This document shows positions 12,279-25,372 of a stretch of 64,000 nucleotides of DNA, piece after piece. Numbering within the stretch: the stretch's first letter is position 1; each line of letters starts with the position of its first letter. The notes beneath the pieces are model-generated. The model ran no database searches, had not been told where the DNA came from, and saw only the letters and a list, made by a program, of their open reading frames with translations. Both the position numbers and the translations under genes were made by a program. Origin of the DNA: Entonaema liquescens (Eukaryota > Ascomycota > Sordariomycetes > Xylariales > Xylariaceae). The stretch is from contig CADCSX010000007.1 of assembly GCA_902805475.1 (NCBI GenBank), positions 620,001 through 684,000 on the forward strand. Direction: 5' to 3'.

Positions 12279-13631
12279 ATGGCGGCGCCGAAGCAAGATC
12301 CTCTCGAGATCCTGGACAAAATGTTCAACGAAGTCGTAAGTTTTCATGCATAACAATATCCAAATCGAGCTGTCTAATTAATAATATCCTCGCAGTTGGT
12401 GCAAACCGGGAAGCATCTCAAAGCACATGCCAAGGATGGTCCAAGGAACGTTAGCGCGAGCAACGCGATACGCGCAAAGACAGCAGATTCACTGGCAACA
12501 TATCACTATGCTCTGGACGATCTGGAAAGCGAGATTGTATACGCTCCCCTGTCGCGTAGCTTCTAGCCACGTTTGGACTAACTTCATCGACAGACTAGGG
12601 CCAAGGCTGTCATTCTGCGGGATCTAGAAAAGCTGCATGCAGCCCGGGCTCCCGTTCCTGCTCCCGCCCCTGCTCCCGCCCCTGCTCCGCAGCCTGTGGC
12701 ACCACCGGCACCAATGATGGAATTGCCGTCCTCGGCGGCACATACGATCAGCGCTCCGGCTGCTTATGCTCCGAAGCAAGAGAGCAAGCCGGCAGCCCCA
12801 TTCCCCGACATGGGGATGGGCATGTCTACTGACGTAGTTGACCTAACCGCGAGCGACAAGAAACCATCGCCACGGGTTCCACCTAATGCTATCAGACCAC
12901 CCGTTAGGGCTACTCCCCCGATAAAGAATGAAGTGAAACCTTCTCCAAAGCAACTGCCAAAGCCCTCGCCTAAGCTCGCTCAACCCCCCAAGGTAACCCC
13001 AGTGCCTCCGCCGCAGATCCCGCGGCTCCAACCTCCTCAACCACCTGCTATAGGGCCAGCGGCTACAAACCAATCCCAGCCAGCAGCGCCTAGTGGTCAA
13101 CCGAATAGACCGGTCCAAACTACACCGGCGGCACAAGCTGCCCAGGATGCGACTCTAAATGCCATGTTGATGCCTGCTAATACCGTGGGTGGCGATACTA
13201 ATGCGACAGGGGGTGGTAACACACTGGGCTTCACAGACATGCAGTTTTCCCTTGCGCCATCAAACACCGAAGCGTCAGGCGCGCCTCCGGCTCCCATGCC
13301 TGAATTTGATCTTACGACATTCGCTCCCCACGATGGGAGCAACGATATGTCGCTGGATTCTAAGCATGGTAATACCAATGCGGGGCCCGCCGCAGGAGCT
13401 GGTCATAATAATATAACGGTACCCCAGCAGCAACCAAAGGAAGAAGACAAGACCGATACAAACCTCGATGACTTGTTCAACCTCGACAATACCAACGGCG
13501 GAACGGACAACATGTTCGATTTGGGAGGCGGCGGTGTCAACGATAGTACCTTTGACGATATGTTCTTCGACAACAATAACGACACGGACTTGGCACACTT
13601 TGACGAAGAATACTTTAGCAGCTTTCAGTGA
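12279..13631 (+). CDS. Mediator subunit 2-like protein (Med2)
   Basis: Probable tail-module subunit of the RNA polymerase II Mediator, in the nucleus. Exons 12279-12335, 12396-12536 and 12594-13631 join in phase (introns 60 and 57 bp) to give 411 residues. The first 90 residues are helical and conserved-looking: EILDKMFNEV, then TGKHLKAHAK, then YHYALDDLESEI and AVILRDLEKL. The LDDLE element and the order of helices resemble fungal Med2. The rest is disordered: an Ala-Pro repeat (about residues 77-90), long Pro/Lys and Gln/Asn stretches, and an acidic aromatic C-terminus of DDLF/FDDMFF type, like an activation surface. The start codon is the first ATG after the leader. Assignment rests on the N-terminus and overall layout only; another helical nuclear scaffold protein cannot be excluded. 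Confidence 0.6.
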
Positions 13632-14599
13632 CAGGTTAGATGACTAGGCTATATCATCACCATCGATGAATAGAGTCGAGAACTCATGGTGGCTAGCCTT
13701 GGACAGAGATATCTGTATATCAGCCATACTAAGGGGGGATATTTTAAGCGATCATTTTCTTGGCACCGACTTTGAATTATATTCGAGTTAGCAGATACAT
13801 GAATCAACATAGTAGTAGGCAGTGATAGAAAGCTTAAGCAGCGTGTCATATAATGATGATCATTCTTTTAACCCTCGTCATTTTATTAACTTCCAACATT
13901 ATACTTGACTAATCTAGCTTCTATATAATAGAGTGGTACTTATATTGATTACTTCCCACACTACAAGGTTCTTGCCGTAGAGATGATCCTAGTCTTACGC
14001 AGGCAAATGCGAGGCATATACGGGTAAGAAAACATAATCTTTAGCAATGATATAATTTCACCATGGCTACGTAGGGTGCGGTTTACATCATAATAATTTC
14101 CAGCTATCTCCGACACTCCCCTTTTCAGGATGGTACGACTAAATGCTTAAATAGCGATTGGTATTCCCGACGAGATATTTAAAGCAAAAAAATATCCTTG
14201 ACATGCGTAGTCACTAGCTTCTACATATTACTTCAGATTGCCTAGGTTTCTTTGCGGAACAGTGAAGTTTTTCCATGTCTCCTAGGCCCACGTCGTGGAA
14301 GATAGGTCGTACATGAAGAATGGGTAGAATCTTATATTTCTCCAGTCTCAATATGACTCTATGATATCAGATCATCAATTTAAGAAATCAAACCCATGTA
14401 ATTCGTCAAAAAGGACATTGGAGGAACAGAACTGAAGGGAAAACATGCATATCTGCTGAATTAGAAAGAACCGAGGAACAAAAAAGATAAAAAGAAAAAG
14501 GGCAAAAAAGGCAACGAGACAAACAATCGACAAAAAAGCTCAGAACCCAGATCCGATCCCATGTATTTGTCCTGAGTCAGTTGGCCTGCCTGCCGCCTA

Positions 14600-14690
14600 T
14601 ACATGGAATCGAACCCGAGTGCCTACGAAAAACCCCGAGGGGTTATTTCTCTCCCTACCTTCGTAACAACTCGGCCAATGGCCACTTTGA
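14600..14690 (-). other. possible decayed tRNA-like fragment A
   Basis: On the minus strand TGGCCGAGTTGTTACGAAGG resembles the D-arm of a Ser or Leu tRNA (TGGCCGAGTGGTTAAGG). About 45 bases later comes a T-arm-like GGGTTCGATTCC. The T-stem and acceptor stem do not pair well, so this would be a relic and not a working tRNA. Confidence 0.25.
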
Positions 14691-15324
14691 CCGCGCAGCT
14701 GCGAATAAGGGGTGGTGGAAGGACTTCTTACTGTGCCTTATGAACTTGTGTCGCGGAGGGGTGGAATGGCTGCCTGGCAACGGCGAAAGTATATATGTAT
14801 ATTTTGTCACTTGCCACCTGGTAGCGAGGTTTGCGACATGATTTCTACTTAGTACTTCCTGATCGTGATAGATTGCTTTACGAGGGCAACCTGACATTCT
14901 AGCTATGTAATATAGCCTGGCATTATCGTGACATGAGGCTGAAGACCAACTCAATACTCTATCATCATACGAGTCAAACCCGCACCTTAGGAAGGCGAGA
15001 GAATGAAAATAATTATAGCTAAAATAGATACGTTTCCTACTGTTATGTTAACATGGGCATGCATTAATATTCATTTGTCTTTTCGTCGATATAAGTCATG
15101 GATACATATATTGGCTTCACTAAACATCACGACGCGAAGGGCATCGTACATATGGGTATTAAATATCAACTTTAAAACATGATGCCATGCAGTGATTACA
15201 TACAGGTATCTTGGGTTTCTAAAATCTCCCCATTAGTACTGTGTGTATGTACATCTGGAAGGAGACAAAAAAAAAATTAAAAAATAAAAAATAAAAAAAA
15301 AAGAATAAAAAAAACGGCGGAGTG

Positions 15325-15410
15325 AGGTCAACTCGAACCCAGCACCATGAAAAACCCTCCTCATGGAAGTTTATTACTCTCAGAACCAGCATGACCAGCT
15401 GGGGAAGCGG
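15325..15410 (-). other. possible decayed tRNA-like fragment B
   Basis: On the minus strand a segment ending GGGTTTTTCATGGTGCTGGG and then TTCGAG parallels fragment A, which has GGGGTTTTTCGTAGGCACTC and then GGGTTCGA. Both share an AGWAATAA block just before. The two look like diverged copies of one element about 0.7 kb apart. Stems are poor. Confidence 0.2.
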
Positions 15411-15734
15411 CTACGCGGCTCCGATTGCTGAACTGCGCTGCTATTTCGTTAGATATGTGTCTCGTAGGTACGTACCTAACAAACATACCTACCTACTGTC
15501 ACCTGGGCGACGACTGTATGTATATATATGTACTGTATGTACCTTACCTATTTACCGCAAGACCGTATACTTTAGACTTATTATATTATATATATCACTA
15601 TTGAAAAATGGGTAGATCCGTACCGAGATCACCGCGCATATAATCTGCATCATATGACTCCAGGCAGCAGAATAACGGGAGAGGGTAACATGGGCTTATA
15701 CAAGGGGAAAAAAAAGGGGGCGGTGCTATACACG

Positions 15735-18700
15735 TATTATATTATATTATAAAATACATTGAAAATCGCAAGCGATTTAAATTAAGAAAACTTTATAAAT
15801 AAAGGCTTAATTAAATAATTGGAAAATCGATATTACGTAACGATTTTATTTAAGATTATTATATATTTATTAAATAAAATTAAAATTTAAAAAAATTAAT
15901 ATATTAATTAATTAATTTTAATTAATTAATTTTAATTATGTTATTTATTTAATTTTTTAACTTTTTTTATTAAAATATTTAAATTAAATAAAATATTAAA
16001 TATTAAATTTTTTAATTTTTTTATTTTAAAAATAATTACGTACGTTAATTTAAAAGTAAATTTTTTATAAAATATATTTAATATTATTTATTTATAAATA
16101 ATATTTTACGTTTTATATATAATAATAATAAATGTTATGGTAAAAAGAAATTAAATACGTTAATAATTAATATTTTTTATATTATAATTAATAATAAAAT
16201 AAAAAATAAAAATAATTACGCGTTTAATATTAATTTAATATAATTTCGGGCCGTTATAATTAAAAAAAAATATTAATATTATAAATAAAAGAATTAATTT
16301 ACAATTGGTATTAATTGGTTATATGATATTTTTTACTATATTAATAATATTATTTATAAAGTTATATTTTATTTATAAATTTTTTATTAATATATATTTA
16401 ATTTTAATAATAATTAATAAATAAAATTTTAAATTAATAACGTTATATAATAAAATTAAATTTTATTAATAATTTATTTTTATAACGTAAATATTTATAA
16501 TTAATCAATTAAATAATAATAAATGGTAATAATTATATTTATTTATGTTATAATAAATAAAGAAAATATATAATATTAAATTAAACGTTAATATTTTGTT
16601 TATAAAAAAATTAATTTATACGTAATAATTAAATAATTATTAATAATAATATTAAACGTTAATATTGCAAATTATTTTTAATATTTATTAAAATAATTTT
16701 TAATTTGCATTTTATTATTAAATTATTATAATAAAATAAATAATTTAATTAAATTTTAAATAAATATTATAATTAATTAAATTATTTAAATTAATTAATA
16801 TTTTCAAATAAAATAATAATTAAATAAATATTAATAATAATTATTAAAAATTATTAATAATTACAACATTAAAACCTTTAAATATATAATATTTAATAAA
16901 AATAATAATTTTAAAAAAATAATAATTAATATAAAATAATATTTTAAATTTTATTATAAATTTTTTATTAATAAATACGTAATAAATACCATTAAATTTT
17001 AATTATATTTAATTTAATATAATAATTAATAAAATATTAAAATCGTTTTTAATTAATAACTATAACGTTAAATATAACATTTAATTATTAATTATATTAA
17101 TAATAACGCTTATTAAAATTATTTATAATATAAAATTTAAAACGTTATAATATTTAATAAATTTTTATAAATAAATTAAAAAAACGTTTAAAATATACAT
17201 TTTCCCGTTATTTTTAAAACCATTAATATTAATAAAAAATTATAATAAACGTTTTTTAATTAACGTACAATAATAATAAATTATATACATATCATAAAAA
17301 CGCTATTATTTTAAATTTAATATATTTTTAATATTAATTAAAACTTAAACAATATATAAATTAAAATTTACATAATTTTAATAAATATTAAATTAATAAT
17401 TAATATTATTATTAAAGTTAAAATATTTATTAACGTAAATTAATTAATTATATATTATATTTTAAATTTTAACGTTAAACTTATTTTATTTAAATTAAAA
17501 TTCGTTAAACTTTTTAAATTAAAAATTAATTAAATTATTTTAAAATTATTATATTTCAAACATTAATACGTTTTAATTTTCAAATTTATTATAATTATTT
17601 AATACATTAATAACATAATAATAATTATATTTATACATATTAATAATATAATAAAAATAAATTTAAAAAATTAAATTATAAATAAAATAATTAATGTTAT
17701 TAACGGATAAAACCTCGTTAAAAACGGCCTGAAACGAATAATACAACATAAATTTCACTTAATAATAATTTTCATATAATAAACCATCTCGTTTATATTT
17801 CGGGTTATATATTAAAACATAAAACTTAACACAAAAGTAAAAAATAAAAAAGTTTTAATATTAATTATAAAACATTAATTATTAAAATAACATTATAATA
17901 ATAAAAACGTTATTAATTAATTAAGTTTTATATCAATCGTATAATAATTTACTTTTTCGAATTTAACTTTTTTCCGTTATAAAACGGAACATATAATCCG
18001 ATTTGGGCTAATAATTAATCCGAATAATCAAACGGAAATTTAATTATAAAAAATATCTTAATAATTTATATATTATTTTTTACATTAATATATTTTATTC
18101 GTTAATTAATTTATTCATTAATTTCGAAATAAACGATAAAAATAACGTAATATCGTTAATTTAAGAAAAAATTTTATAAATTAAATTAATAAACCCGCGC
18201 GTTTTTTTTTCAATTTTTAAATAATATTTAACGATATATAATTTAACGACATATACCGAAATACACGAAATAACGTTAATATTAACGCCTTAATTAACAA
18301 TAATAATAAAATTATAAAAATTAAACCGCGTATTATTCCGTTCCGTAACGTAATTATAATACCGAAAATTTAATAACATATCGACTCGGGTATTCGGGAT
18401 AATTTAATAAAAAAAATAAAACCGATAAAATAAATCGAAAATTTAAATACTTTACGCTAAAAAATGCCGAACCGTTAATAAAATAACGTTTATCCCCCGA
18501 AAATCGCTACGTCGAAACGTTACTTCGTTAATAACGCAAACCTTTTTAACGAGTTAAAATTTAAATTTCGAAACGCCGTCGGCCCGTTTCGGAATACGTA
18601 AACAATACGCCAAAAAACAAATGTAAATCTAAACGAACAATAAAATTTTATAAAAATAATTAACAATAAACAAAAAAATAATAACAATTAAAAAGTTATC

Positions 18701-21700
18701 GTTAAATATCCAACCCGGTTATAAATTAACCGTTGTAATATAAAAAACTTAATATTAAACAAATTTATTTCGATTTTTAATAATAAATATAATTAAATAT
18801 ATGGTAATATTATTTCATAATAACATGTGAAAATAAAGGTTATTACGGTTTTACCATTCGTATTAAAACCAATAATTAATAATATTAAATATAAAAATAA
18901 TTACGTATTTGAAAAAAAAAATAAAACGAGTATAAAAATAATAAATAACGATATAAGAATAATAATGGAAATTATTTCGGGCAATTTAAGTTTTACCGAA
19001 ATTATCGGCGGTTAATTACGTTTAATATATTAATATTAATTGTTAAAAAAATTATTATTATATATTAATGGGATTAAACGTAATAAATAAAAAAGAATAT
19101 TATAACGTATTTATAATAAAATTTAATTTAATTCGTTTTCCGAGTTAATAAAATTAATTACTTAAAATATTTATTAAAAATTTTACGATAAACGATAATA
19201 ACGTTTAACCATTTTCGGTATCGTTATTAAAAACGTGGCAAATTTTATTAACGTAAATTACGTTAATTAAAAATACTTTATTAATAAAGAAAATGTTATG
19301 GTAATTAATTTACTAATAACGTAATATATTAAAAGTAATAAAAATAAAATAAAAATAAGAAATAAAACAATTATTATGTTAACGGTAAACGTAATTAATA
19401 TAATTTTTAAAATAGATTTTTCGTTTTTAATTAATAATAAATTTAATAATATTATTAAAAAAAAAAGTAAAAAAAATAAGTAATAAAATCGGTTAAAAAT
19501 AATTAAATTTAAAGATTAAAATAATATAAATATCGAGAAAATTAACTTTTAATGTCGACGTAATAAATTTACGAATAACGTTAAATTATTAATATAATAT
19601 AATAATATCCGGAATAATTAAAATATCGTATATATTTATTAACTCGAATAAATTTTTATTCGAAATTTCGTTAATTATATTATTATTAATAATTGTAATT
19701 TAATTTAAGATGTTAAATAAAACGTTATTATTGTCCGATAATTAAAATAATCGCGTAATATTTATAATAACGTTATGGTATTTCGGGTAATAAAACCGGA
19801 AATACGTTAATTATTATTTAATATAATGGTATTATATTTAAAAATTATAAAATATTTATTATTAAAACTTCGAATTAATAGATTTTATTATGATAATATT
19901 AAATTTAACGGGTAAATAAAGAAGAATTTAATATAAAATATTAATATTTTAAAAAAAATAACAAATATAATTAATATATTAATATTGTTAATTATAAATT
20001 TAACGGATTTTAACGAAATAATATAATTACGAAATAATTATTTTTTTTATTTGTGTAAGTTTGGAAAAAAAATTAAAAACGGTTTTAAAATTAAAGTTAT
20101 TTTTAAATAAAAATAAATATATGGCGTTAAAAAAATTACTATTATCTTGTTTTTTATTATGGTAATGTTAGTAAATATTGTTTTTTAACTTTATATTAAA
20201 TTATTTTTTAAAATATTATTAATATTATTCCCGAATATTATATATTAACATTTTATAAAACGTTATAATGTATTACGTATTATTAAAAATAAATATTAAT
20301 TTAATATTTAACGGTGTAAAAAAGAAAAAGGTTAAATTACGTAATAATATTAAAAGGATATAAGTAATAATAATGTTGTTAATTAATTATTTTTCGAGAA
20401 TATATAATAACGGGGTTAAAAAAGGTAAAATAATTATTAAGTTTTAATGTTAAATGTAATATTTATGTTAGATAATAGTACGTTATTAATATGTTTTATA
20501 AATTTTATTTATATTTTAATTATTTTAATTATGTGGTAAATATGTTAGTAAATGGGTGGTAATGAGTGTTAAGTGGTAATATGTGGCGTATATAAATAAT
20601 AAATGGTTAATTAAATTATTTCGGGTCGATTAATATTTTAATTTTAATTAATTAATATAATAATGTATATAATAATAAGTATTAAATAAAGGGGGTAATT
20701 GGTGAAAACGGTTTGGTTTTTTAAATACGTTAATAAAGTTTATAATATTATTAATATTATAAGGTGGTAAGTGTTAAATGTTAATTATTTAAATATAATA
20801 ATATTTATTAAGTATATAGGATAAAAAATAAGTTTATTTAATAAGGTTAGTTTAAGATTAATCATGTAATTTTAGTTAATTATATAATTATAGTTATAAC
20901 GTAAGTAAAAAGAGTAAAAAGAAGGTATTAAATGTATAATTGTAAAACGGTAATGAGGTTGGTGAAGTAATTAAAGATATTAAACGGGGTGATAACGTGG
21001 TAAGTGGGGAAGTTAAAATATAATTAAAAGGGTTAAAGGCGTTTAATATAGTAAGTGAAATGGTGATATAATTGATAATGTGGTTATTAAGGTAGTAATA
21101 TAATTAATAATGTGGTTGCGTATAAGTGACATGTAATAATTAATTAATAAAAAAGTAATATATAAAATGTATAACGTTAAAAATGGGTTAAAAAAAAATT
21201 ATAAAAAGGAAAAAAGTTAAATTAAATTATTGTAAAGGAAAATTTATATATATATTTAATTAATATATATAAATTAATAATAATTTTATTTTTTATTAAT
21301 TAAATTATAACGTACGATTTTTTTAATTAAAAAAATGTTAACGTAATTATATGGTTATTTTTAAATATTTTAATTGGTTAATAATTTAAATAATAATTTA
21401 ATTATATGTTAATGCGATTATAAATGTAATTTATTTAATTAATTATTTAATAAAATATATATTTATTTAAAATATATATTTTTTTTATTATTATTTAATT
21501 AAATAATTAAAAATAATAATATATATTATATAAATTAAAATAATATTTATTTTAAGTTATTTTATTAATTATTTTATTTTTTATATATTTTTTTATAATA
21601 TATATTATTATAAAAAATTTATTTTAAATTATAATATTATTTTTTAAAAATTATTTAATTAATTAATTAATAATTTTAAATATTAATTATTAATATTTTA

Positions 21701-22050
21701 AAATTTTTTTATAATATATATTTATTATTATTTAATTTAATTAATTAATTTTTTTATTTAATAATTATTAATTTATTATATTTTACCCGAATTAAATATA
21801 TATTTTTTTATTAATTAATTAATTGATTTATAAAGTAATATTAACTTTAATTAATTTAAATTATTTAATTAATTAAACGTTATTTTATTTATATTTAATT
21901 TTTTATTTTATTAATTTTATTATATATTAATCCGTATATTTTAAATTTTTAGAGCTTTATAAGTACGATTTTAGTAAGGAAAACCTTCTTATGTTTTTAA
22001 CAATTTTGTATAATATAATAAAGTTTTCTTAATTATATTATATTATATAT
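15735..22050. repeat. AT-rich RIP island (decayed repeats)
   Basis: About 6.3 kb of almost pure A+T with abrupt edges. The remaining C and G are mostly in ACG/CGT contexts. No frame of useful length survives; the 62-codon frame at 18827-19015 is chance. The pattern fits transposons destroyed by repeat-induced point mutation (C to T). The least degraded part, about 17.9-18.75 kb, may retain traces of a coding element, but I cannot name a family. Left of about 18.8 kb the plus strand keeps C but almost no G outside CpG; from about 20.0 to 21.25 kb it keeps G but almost no C outside CpG. AAAATCGCAAGC occurs at both edges (15762-15773 and 22110-22121), and a 17-bp inverted pair lies at 15780-15796 and 22018-22034. 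Confidence 0.85.
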
Positions 22051-22377
22051 GCAGAACTCCCTACAATAAAACCTTCTTTACCCCTCTACTCACGAACATC
22101 AGAGATATAAAAATCGCAAGCAATAATTTATGCTCTATTGTAGGATATAAATAAAGGGTATCAAAATCCAAGCCCCAGTACGAGCGCCCAACCCGAACGA
22201 CTACCCAAGCCAGTATCGGTAGCGTATCATCAACATCATCGTCACTATCATCACTCCCCTCGCCCTTCTTTCGTACATCAGACAATACACCTATATGCAT
22301 ACCCGAAAAAGAATACTCAAAAATATTTACTTAGAAACCCTCCCCTTCCCCTTTCCTCTTTATCCAAACTCCCCCAA

Positions 22378-23705
22378 TCACGGCCCCTGCGTAACCTGGA
22401 ACATCGGCTTCAGCAACTCGGGCACCTTCGCATTCCTCAAGTTCTTCCAGTCCTTATCCAACAACCCCCACCCTTCTTCAGCGCCCACGGCCCCCTCCCG
22501 GACGTAATACGAGCCCTGAACGGCCCACAGCGCCCACTCGCCGTCGTTGCTAGTGACGTACTCGCGCAGGCACTGGAAGTAGCTGTTATCCTCGTCGGAC
22601 AGGCCGTCGTTGGGGCCGCCGGCCATCCCAAAGCCGAACTCGGACAGGATCAGCGGCGCCGTGTAGCTCTCGCCCTGCACCAGCACGAACCCGTCGAACA
22701 GCCCGTACGTCTCCTTGAGCAGCGAGCAGTTGCCTTTCGCCAGCGCGAACGTCACCGTGAACGAGTACGCGTGCCACTCCCACACGTGCTTGTTCTTCCA
22801 CCCGCTGAAGTCGAGCGACTTGTTCACCCGCAGATGCGTCAGGTCCGTCGAGCTTTGCGTTCCTCCGATGATGATCAGGAGGTCCGGGTTTGCGCCGTGC
22901 ACCCGCTGCGCTCCTTGCGTCATGTAGTTGTACCAGTCCTCCCGCCCGTTCGTCCCTTGGAGAAGCCATTCTCGCACTTCGTTGCGCAGCGACATCCCGA
23001 CCACGCCCGGCTGCGAGACGGACCATTTCGCGATCGCCTCGAGGCCCTTGAGCCAGTCCTGGGTCTTGAAGAAGCGGCTGTTCCAGTCGTTGTACCCGAA
23101 GCCTTCGTCCCACCAGCCGTTGCCGTCGTCGATGTTACCTGGGTGGCTGTTAGGTTTGCGCTTTTCATTCCCGTGTCATGATGTCTTTTTAAGGGGGGGA
23201 GGGGCTACTTACAGCACCAACTCGCCTTGCTGACGTGGTTATCCAGGATAGTCATGACGCCCCTCTTCCAGAGCGCCGCGATGACCGCCTCGAAGACGGC
23301 GCGGGTGGTCGCGCCGTTCACGAAGGGGTTCTTCTCGGCGACCTGGGCGTAGATGCCGTTCATGTCGTTGGCGCTGACGCCCGCTGCGTCGGCGGCCTTG
23401 ACGAACGAGTCCGAGACGATGACGTCCGGGTTGAGGGCGTGGTCGATCGAGTACGTGAGGCGCACGCAGTTGAAGCCTTGCTGCTTGATGAAGTCGGCAA
23501 TGTAGTCGATCGATTGCTTGTTCAGGCCTTCAGGCAGGTTGGCCTCTTGGTGGCCTGCCCAGTTGACGCAGCGCAGCTTGACGCGCTTACCGTCTGCGTC
23601 TAGGATCCATCGCGACGACGTTGATAGAGGTAGCTTCTGGGCGGCGGTAAGAGCCGCCGGGAGAACAGCGGCTCCTAGCACGGTGAGGAGCGAGAGCAGC
23701 TTCAT
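22378..23705 (-). CDS. secreted glycoside hydrolase family 5 enzyme
   Basis: Predicted secreted beta-glycanase of the GH5 (cellulase) fold. Exons 23705-23213 and 23138-22378 join across a 74-bp intron to give 417 residues; the junction restores Cys in SWCCNIDDGN. An N-terminal signal peptide of about 22 residues is present (MKLLSLLTVLGAAVLPAALT). GH5 marks: CVNWAGHQEANLPEGL near the start of the barrel, TILDNHVS on a central strand, acid/base Glu in SLRNEVRE (about Glu218), HAYSFT, and nucleophile Glu in LSEFGFG (about Glu331). Trp-rich ends complete the active site. There is no carbohydrate-binding module. The substrate cannot be told from sequence. The coding region is distinctly GC-rich although its stop lies only about 330 bp from the AT-rich island. 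No stops or frameshifts, so RIP has not visibly leaked into it. Confidence 0.9.
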
Positions 23706-24336
23706 CTTGGCAGTGTCTGCTCGGCCGGATCAGATACTGGGATTCGAGCGTATATGTGCCGTGATACGGAGTTATGAGTCTCTCTCAAGCAGGCGAGAGT
23801 CTGGCGACACATGAAAACCAGATCGAAAAAGAAGCGACCTGGTGTGCGGATCTGCGGCGGTATATAGACGACGACCAACAGGACCAGGCGAAGGAGGGAC
23901 AGGAATCAGAACGTGGCCTCCCATGTCCAAGACAGTATCACGTAAACGGCAGACCGATAAACCACCATGACGCGCCCTCCAGCTCTCCGCACCGCTACCT
24001 GACCCTAACCCTGACCATTGGCAAAGCTAACTGACCTTCCCGATCGAATTAGGTAGGTTAATGACCATGACCAAAGCACCCCCTCTCCCTCCCCGAGCTA
24101 CACCAGGGACAAGACAATGCTCGCCACGAGATCGGTCGAGGCCGAGACCCTGCCATAGCGTAGGGGTCGCACATCAGAGCGGAAATAAAAAAATACGTGC
24201 CTGACCCAATAGGGGATCTCAGGTGGCAGATCAGGAACGGTGGCAACCCCCCCATAAGAGGCGAGAGCAATGCAATAATAGGAAATACCTGCTTCCTGCG
24301 CTGCAGAATCTAACTATAACTATACTCTGCTATACT

Positions 24337-24360
24337 CTACTACTACTACTACTACTACTA
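24337..24360. repeat. CTA x8 microsatellite
   Basis: Eight perfect CTA units inside a longer ACT/TAT-rich tract. Confidence 0.85.
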
Positions 24361-24514
24361 TACCTAACGCGCCCGGTGGAGCCAGGGGATCTGCCGAGTC
24401 CGTCCGTGTCTCTCATCCAACGAAGAGGAACCGGGACCAGGGATTCTAAAATTGGCGTTAAGAACAACATACTGGCGCAAAAGGAGTTGATCGATTAGAA
24501 ATATGAAAGAAGGC

Positions 24515-24564
24515 AAAAAAAAAAACCAAAAAAAAAACCAAAAAAAAAACCAAAAAAAAAACCA
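24515..24564. repeat. A10-CC x4 minisatellite
   Basis: Four units of ten (first one eleven) A followed by CC, period 12. The strict period inside poly-A suggests slippage of the whole unit. Confidence 0.9.
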
Positions 24565-25342
24565 AGATCTCATCTAACCTACCAAGCGGTAATTCCCCTC
24601 CAAGAAACAAGGTTGTGCCGTCCACAACCAACGACAAGGGGGGGGGTCATTCATAGAGCAAGACCGCATGACGGCGACGGGTGATTGGCCGGTTTACTAT
24701 TTGAGCGGCTGTCGAATAGCGAAGCCCACGATGGCGGGTTGGGTTGAAGGTGGAGAAGAAACAAGAGCCTATCTACCGTTGAAAGTTGGAGACGCTCCCT
24801 CCTCCCTCCATCTCCAAGCAGGTTTAGCCAGGGGTATTGTTGCATGCCCCCCATCTACAAAAGTGGGAGTGGCTTGAACGGTCTACGGGATGGGACGCCG
24901 GGCGCCACAGCTACATAGTAGTGGTGTAAATAGGGTAGGTGAGTACCTAAGGTAGGTATCTAGGTATTAAAAACTACCTAACTAACCTAAACCTCATGTA
25001 AGTAAGTTATGCGCTCATGTATGCAATGGCTTAAGCCAGCTGAGTTCTAGTTCCGGTTCGATGGCAGGTTGCATCCGTCATGTTCGTGCCTCAAGTCACC
25101 AAACCAGAGTCCGAGCAACGCAACGCAACGCACATCACCTGCCAGCCCGTTATTAGTCTCTCTGTCCGTTCAAAGAAACCGCATGGGTGATAGGATGCCC
25201 CGTCCGGATGACCTGCTCTTGGTGAACTTGGCGGGTGATAGATAACCTAATTCCAACCGCCCGACTTACAAAATCCCCCAGTCCTCTTCGTTTCTTGTCT
25301 TGTCTTGTTGCTTTTTCCCATGTGAAATTACATAACATCAAT

Positions 25343-25372
25343 ATAACATAACATAACATAACATAACATAAC
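25343..25372. repeat. ATAAC x6 microsatellite
   Basis: Six perfect tandem copies of a pentamer (ATAAC/ACATA). Confidence 0.9.

Larger units (their letters stand above)
13632..15734. other. intergenic between med2-like gene and RIP island
   Basis: No protein gene is supported. A-rich runs occur near 14465-14515 and 15267-15313. Two tRNA-like fragments lie at about 14600-14690 and 15325-15410 (separate entries). TACCTACCTA motifs are clustered at 15465-15560. Composition falls towards A+T at the right end. Confidence 0.5.

Noticed and set aside
18827..19015. 62-codon open frame in the AT-rich block
   Set aside because: Composed almost only of Lys, Ile, Asn and Val from A+T codons; expected by chance in such composition and with no motif.
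24364..24573. Minus-strand frame with repeated Trp-Phe-Phe-Phe
   Set aside because: It is merely the translation of the A10-CC satellite.
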